44,540 nt of DNA, from positions 1 to 44,540 of the forward strand of contig JAFRTU010000019.1 of the NCBI GenBank assembly GCA_017439085.1. The letters run 5' to 3'. The notes under the pieces were generated by a model that saw only the letters and a list, made by a program, of their open reading frames with translations, was not told where the DNA came from and searched no databases. The DNA comes from Clostridia bacterium. Lineage in GTDB: Bacteria; Bacillota; Clostridia; Christensenellales; Christensenellaceae. This document shows positions 41,486 to 44,540 of the stretch, piece by piece. The number at the start of each line of letters is the position of its first letter. The first letter of the stretch is position 1. The position numbers and the translations under genes are program-made.

Positions 41486-42598
41486 ATGATCATCGGATGT
41501 GTAAAAGAGATCAAGAACCATGAATACAGAGTGGGCATAACACCGGAGAATGCCCGTGAATATATAAAGAGGGGACATAAGGTCCTGATCGAAAAGGGAG
41601 CGGGAAAGATGTCCGGCTTCAGCGACGATGAATACCTGCAAAACGGCGCAAAGCTCATCGAGTCCGCCAAAGAGGTCTGGGATTCATGTGAGATGATGAT
41701 AAAGGTGAAGGAGCCTCTTCCGGAGGAATACGGATTCTTTCATGAGGGACTTATTCTTTATACATATCTCCATCTGGCTGCTGACAGGGAACAGACGGAG
41801 GCGCTTCTTGACGGAAAGATCAAGGGAGTGGCCTACGAGACCCTGCAGGAGAAAGACGGATCACTTCCGCTTTTGATCCCGATGAGCCAGATAGCAGGAA
41901 GGCTTTCCATACAGGAAGGAGCAAAGTACCTTGAAAAGACATATGGAGGTGAAGGGATACTCCTGTCCGGAGTCCCGGGGGTAAAGAAGGCAGAGGTAGT
42001 GGTTTTAGGAGCAGGGACCGTAGGAGCCAACGCATGCAGACAGGCCATAGGCATGGGTGCGAACGTCACGGTGCTCGACATAGACATGAAGAAGCTCGAA
42101 GCTCTGGACAGGCAGTTCGGTTCCAGCTTGCAGACCCTCATGTCCACCGATTCCAACATAGAGGAAGCGGTGAAGAAGGCTGACCTCGTGATCGGCTCGG
42201 TGCTGGTGCCCGGAGGCTCGACGCCGAAGCTCTTCAAGAGACAGTATCTTAAGGAGATGAAGGAAGGGGCGGTATTCGTGGACGTTGCCATAGATCAGGG
42301 CGGCTGCGGAGAATCCTCTCACGTCACCACACATGACGATCCTGTTTTCATAGAGGAGGGTGTAGTCCATTACTGTGTCGGCAATATGCCCGGAGCAGTG
42401 CCGAGGACAAGTACGATCGCACTTACGAATGCCACCCTCAAGTACGGCCTTATGATAGCCGAAAAAGGGCTCGAGTCGGTAGCAAAGGAGAACAGGGCGG
42501 TATATGATGCAGTGAACACCTATGAGGGAAAGATAACCTACAAAAAGGTGGCTGATGCCCTTAGTATGGAGTACACGGAACTGTCAGCACTCATCTGA
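41486..42598 (+). CDS. ald: Alanine dehydrogenase
   Basis: A 370-residue enzyme that interconverts L-alanine and pyruvate + NH4+ with NAD(H). Key residues match the family: Arg15 (YRVGITP), Lys75 (KVKEP), His96 (YLHLA), NAD motif GAGTVG (175-180) and Asp270 (DVAIDQGG). The C-terminal NMPGAVPRTSTIALTNAT block is diagnostic. CAGGAGGG precedes the ATG, under an extended -10 promoter. It could serve alanine catabolism or reductive ammonium assimilation. The AEC carrier gene follows beyond a terminator. Confidence 0.96.
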   Translation: MIIGCVKEIKNHEYRVGITPENAREYIKRGHKVLIEKGAGKMSGFSDDEYLQNGAKLIESAKEVWDSCEMMIKVKEPLPEEYGFFHEGLILYTYLHLAADREQTEALLDGKIKGVAYETLQEKDGSLPLLIPMSQIAGRLSIQEGAKYLEKTYGGEGILLSGVPGVKKAEVVVLGAGTVGANACRQAIGMGANVTVLDIDMKKLEALDRQFGSSLQTLMSTDSNIEEAVKKADLVIGSVLVPGGSTPKLFKRQYLKEMKEGAVFVDVAIDQGGCGESSHVTTHDDPVFIEEGVVHYCVGNMPGAVPRTSTIALTNATLKYGLMIAEKGLESVAKENRAVYDAVNTYEGKITYKKVADALSMEYTELSALI

Positions 42599-42618
42599 GG
42601 ATACTATAGTGATCTGTG

Positions 42619-42660
42619 TATGCCCCTTAGGCGGCCTGACCGTTTAAGGGGCATATTTAT
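42619..42660 (+). terminator. Terminator after ald
   Basis: An 11-bp perfect stem (42619-42629 with 42645-42655), TATGCCCCTTA, has a 15-base loop and is followed by TTTAT. Confidence 0.75.
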
Positions 42661-42685
42661 GGGTATAAAGTGAAAGGAAAACGTC

Positions 42686-42717
42686 AAACGCATCAGGGAT
42701 ATCCCGTGATGCGTTTT
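42686..42717 (+). promoter_or_regulatory. Hairpin in the leader of the AEC carrier gene
   Basis: A 10-bp perfect stem AAACGCATCA/TGATGCGTTT (42686-42695 with 42707-42716) has an inner GGGA/TCCC. It sits 28 bases before the carrier start and directly after the ald terminator. It could be a second terminator, an attenuator or a leader structure. Confidence 0.5.
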
Positions 42718-42744
42718 AGGATAAGAGGAAGGAAAGGATGAAAG

Positions 42745-43677
42745 ATGGAACAGGTAATTAAGACTGCTGAGGTAATAGTACCGCTCATAGTGGGGATAGT
42801 AGCAGGCTTCTTTTTAAAGAAGAAGGGGGTCCTCAATACTGAGAGCACAGACTCGATAAAGACCCTGATAAACGATTATCTGATGCCCCTGAACCTCGGG
42901 TTCTCAATGGCGATAGTAGAGCTCAGCTTCTCGGTGCTGATGATGCCCGTAATAGGGTTCACGATGAATATACTCTGCTTCCTTATGGCTTTTGTGATGA
43001 AGAAACTCATGAGGGAGGAGAACCACTATTTCCCATACCTTCAGGCCACGTTCGAGAACGGACTTCTGGGCATAAACCTGTTTCCGGTAATATTCCCGTC
43101 AATGAACGGAGCGCTCCTCGCTTCCATGGATCTCGGATTCTGCATTTTCTTCTTTTTCCTGTATCTTCCGCATATGAAGGGATCCCTAAAGGGAGGGGAC
43201 AGTTTCCTGAACAAGATGAAGAAGGTCCTGTCAAACAGGATACTCCAGGGGATACTCATAGGGCTACTGATAAACGTGACAGGACTTTCAAAACTTATAA
43301 TGGGCTCATTTGCAGGAGGAATAGTGACTGCTACGGTAGAACTGCTCACTGCTGTTATCGTACCGATGGCGCTTTTTCTCGTGGGATACGAGATATCCCT
43401 TGACAGGAAGACCATGGCACTCGTACTGAAGACGAGCCTGGCAAGGATCCTGACTACAGGACTTGTATGTGCGGTCATGCTCTTTATCCTGAACGCTCTT
43501 GGTATTCTGGACAGGGACATGTCATATGCTATCATATTCGTATCCTCACTTCCCGCACCGCTGATGCTCAGCGTGTTTGCAGGTGATGACAGGGAGTCAG
43601 GATATATAAATGCCCAGGTTAGCACATATATCGCTGTCACGATAGTCACGGTGGCAGTTCTGCTTATGTTCCTGTAA
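42745..43677 (+). CDS. AEC-family (auxin efflux carrier-like) transporter
   Basis: A 310-residue integral membrane protein with about ten hydrophobic helices in two repeated halves. It starts with VIVPLIVGIVAGFFLKKKGVL and carries the DYLMPLNLGFSM segment of the first half. The second half runs through GILIGLLINVTGLS and VIVPMALFLVGYEIS to SSLPAPLMLSVFAGD. AEC proteins are secondary carriers, often for malate, malonate or other organic acids in bacteria. The position after alanine dehydrogenase hints at organic- or amino-acid transport, but this is weak evidence. Purine-rich AGGAAGGAAAGG precedes the ATG. Confidence 0.88.
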   Translation: MEQVIKTAEVIVPLIVGIVAGFFLKKKGVLNTESTDSIKTLINDYLMPLNLGFSMAIVELSFSVLMMPVIGFTMNILCFLMAFVMKKLMREENHYFPYLQATFENGLLGINLFPVIFPSMNGALLASMDLGFCIFFFFLYLPHMKGSLKGGDSFLNKMKKVLSNRILQGILIGLLINVTGLSKLIMGSFAGGIVTATVELLTAVIVPMALFLVGYEISLDRKTMALVLKTSLARILTTGLVCAVMLFILNALGILDRDMSYAIIFVSSLPAPLMLSVFAGDDRESGYINAQVSTYIAVTIVTVAVLLMFL

Positions 43678-43729
43678 GATATGGGTTAACTGCAGCGGTA
43701 TTAACGGAAACAGAACAGACATAATAAAA

Positions 43730-43757
43730 GACCGGGAGTTTCCTCCCGGTCAGGTTT
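43730..43757. terminator. Bidirectional terminator between convergent genes
   Basis: A 9-bp perfect stem GACCGGGAG/CTCCCGGTC (43730-43738 with 43743-43751) has T-rich tails on both strands (AGGTTTTTA on plus, CTTTTATT on minus). Confidence 0.88.
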
Positions 43758-43777
43758 TTATTACCCTTTAACGGATA

Positions 43778-44540
43778 TTAGAGAAGTCCCATGGTCTTCA
43801 TGTAAGCCTTGACTTCATCAGAATCGATGTTCTTGATGGAGACTGCCTGGAACGGAACGAAGCATGTCTCGAATCCGTATCCTGCGAGGTAATCGCACAT
43901 GAAGTATGTGGAGTCATATCCCATGAGGTATGGGTTCTGTCCCATAGCTCCGTACATATCGCCGGACTCCATGTATCCTTTCTCTGTTGCGGAGAAGTCC
44001 CAACCAATGATCGTGACTCTGTCCTTCTTGTCCTGAGAGAGCTCAGAAACAGCGGTTATAGCATAGTTGTTATAGCTGTTGCAGGTTCCGAGGATCAGGA
44101 AGTTCTTGTCCGGGTTGGAGTTGATGGTATCCTGAATGTACTGGATAGCGATCTCCTGTGAAGACTGGCTCATCCAATAAGGCTCATCTCCTGTGTAGGA
44201 TTTGATGTGCGGATAATTCTTTTTGCAGTAATCCATGAATCCATAGGATCTGTCTGCCCAGTTCTGGTTATCCTTGGAGAGTCCGAGGTCGATGTACCAG
44301 GTCTCTTTGTCGCCAACTGCCTCATAAGCCATCTGAGCCTGTCCTTCAGCCATTGAATAAGCGTCGGATGTGTAGCTTCCGATAACTGCAGGGGAAGTGG
44401 TGTTGAGGGATCTGTCGATAACGATGATCGGGATGGAGTCATCCGTGAACTTGTCGGTCACGTATGTTCCGATGGAGTCAGCGTTGGACGGGCAGAGAAC
44501 CATTCCGTTTGGTTTCTTAAGAAGAACCTGGTCGATGAGG
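43778..44540 (-). CDS. Sugar ABC transporter substrate-binding protein (partial, 5' end outside window)
   Basis: The C-terminal 254 residues of a periplasmic-binding-protein type I (RbsB/Peripla_BP_4-like) protein. The frame stays open to the right edge. Residues upstream of the first internal Met (44503) read LIDQVLLKKPNG and belong to the protein, so that Met is not the start. The family pattern (GMVLCPSNADSIG, then IPIIVIDRSLN, then VTIIGWDFSATEKGYM, then GAMGQNPYLMGYDS) is clear. It would deliver a sugar to a membrane ABC transporter whose permease and ATPase genes lie beyond the window or elsewhere. The signal sequence cannot be seen. Confidence 0.88.
   Translation of the reverse strand, partial: LIDQVLLKKPNGMVLCPSNADSIGTYVTDKFTDDSIPIIVIDRSLNTTSPAVIGSYTSDAYSMAEGQAQMAYEAVGDKETWYIDLGLSKDNQNWADRSYGFMDYCKKNYPHIKSYTGDEPYWMSQSSQEIAIQYIQDTINSNPDKNFLILGTCNSYNNYAITAVSELSQDKKDRVTIIGWDFSATEKGYMESGDMYGAMGQNPYLMGYDSTYFMCDYLAGYGFETCFVPFQAVSIKNIDSDEVKAYMKTMGLL

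Noticed and set aside
1..44540. tRNA, rRNA or known riboswitch genes
   Set aside because: I saw no cloverleaf-like, rRNA-like or recognisable riboswitch consensus sequence in any intergenic region; a covariance-model scan would be decisive.

Overview
The window looks like a chromosomal segment of a Gram-positive anaerobe, most likely a member of the Bacillota (Clostridia-like, gut or rumen lifestyle). Supporting signs are two giant secreted proteins that end in S-layer-homology (SLH) domains, three Gram-positive-style lipoproteins, strong GGAGG ribosome binding sites, extended -10 promoters, an ATP-dependent PEP carboxykinase, and no outer-membrane genes. Codon use is distinctive: Ile is often ATA, and Arg is mostly AGG/AGA. 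I cannot place it below phylum or class.

Layout. (1) 1-712: an IS200-type insertion sequence with only tnpA, bracketed by hairpin ends and with a strongly structured leader. (2) 944-18441: two paralogous giant surface proteins (3089 and 2328 aa). Each has a near-identical signal peptide, an acidic linker, Big2 immunoglobulin-like domains, BspA-type leucine-rich repeats, an FN3-like module and three SLH domains. The first carries 16 tandem Big2 domains. Between them sits a small SIR2-like gene with its own promoter, apparently co-transcribed with the second giant gene. (3) 18510-20226 (minus): a flavin split-barrel protein and a mannitol-dehydrogenase-family protein in one operon. (4) 20373-26621: exonuclease III, an FGGY sugar kinase, L-ribulose-5-phosphate 4-epimerase and a lipoprotein, tightly packed, followed by two more lipoproteins of the same kind. 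(5) 26653-26884: a four-repeat CRISPR array of type I-C appearance with no cas genes in the window. (6) 26984-29648: a YwaF-like membrane protein, a tiny membrane protein, and convergent pckA. (7) 29902-36892: an ABC permease/ATPase/DUF2442 unit and a 1135-aa ATPase-permease fusion. (8) 36902-43677: glycerate kinase, a GltD-like flavoprotein with a formate/nitrite-family channel and a zinc-ribbon protein, an esterase, alanine dehydrogenase, and an AEC-family carrier. (9) 43778 to the right edge (minus): a sugar-binding lipoprotein-type ABC component cut by the window.

How it fits together. The metabolic genes suggest pentose/polyol entry (MtlD-like, kinase, AraD, sugar-binding protein), C3 interconversion (glycerate kinase, PEP carboxykinase) and amino-nitrogen handling (alanine dehydrogenase, GltD-like protein). 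The accessory part is the surface-protein locus. The most unusual features are the composite LRR repeat shared by both giants, the SIR2-like gene held between two recombinogenic paralogs, the trio of paralogous lipoproteins of unknown function, the orphan CRISPR array, and the mutually exclusive RNA pairings in the tnpA leader. All assignments come from reading the sequence; no database search was run.
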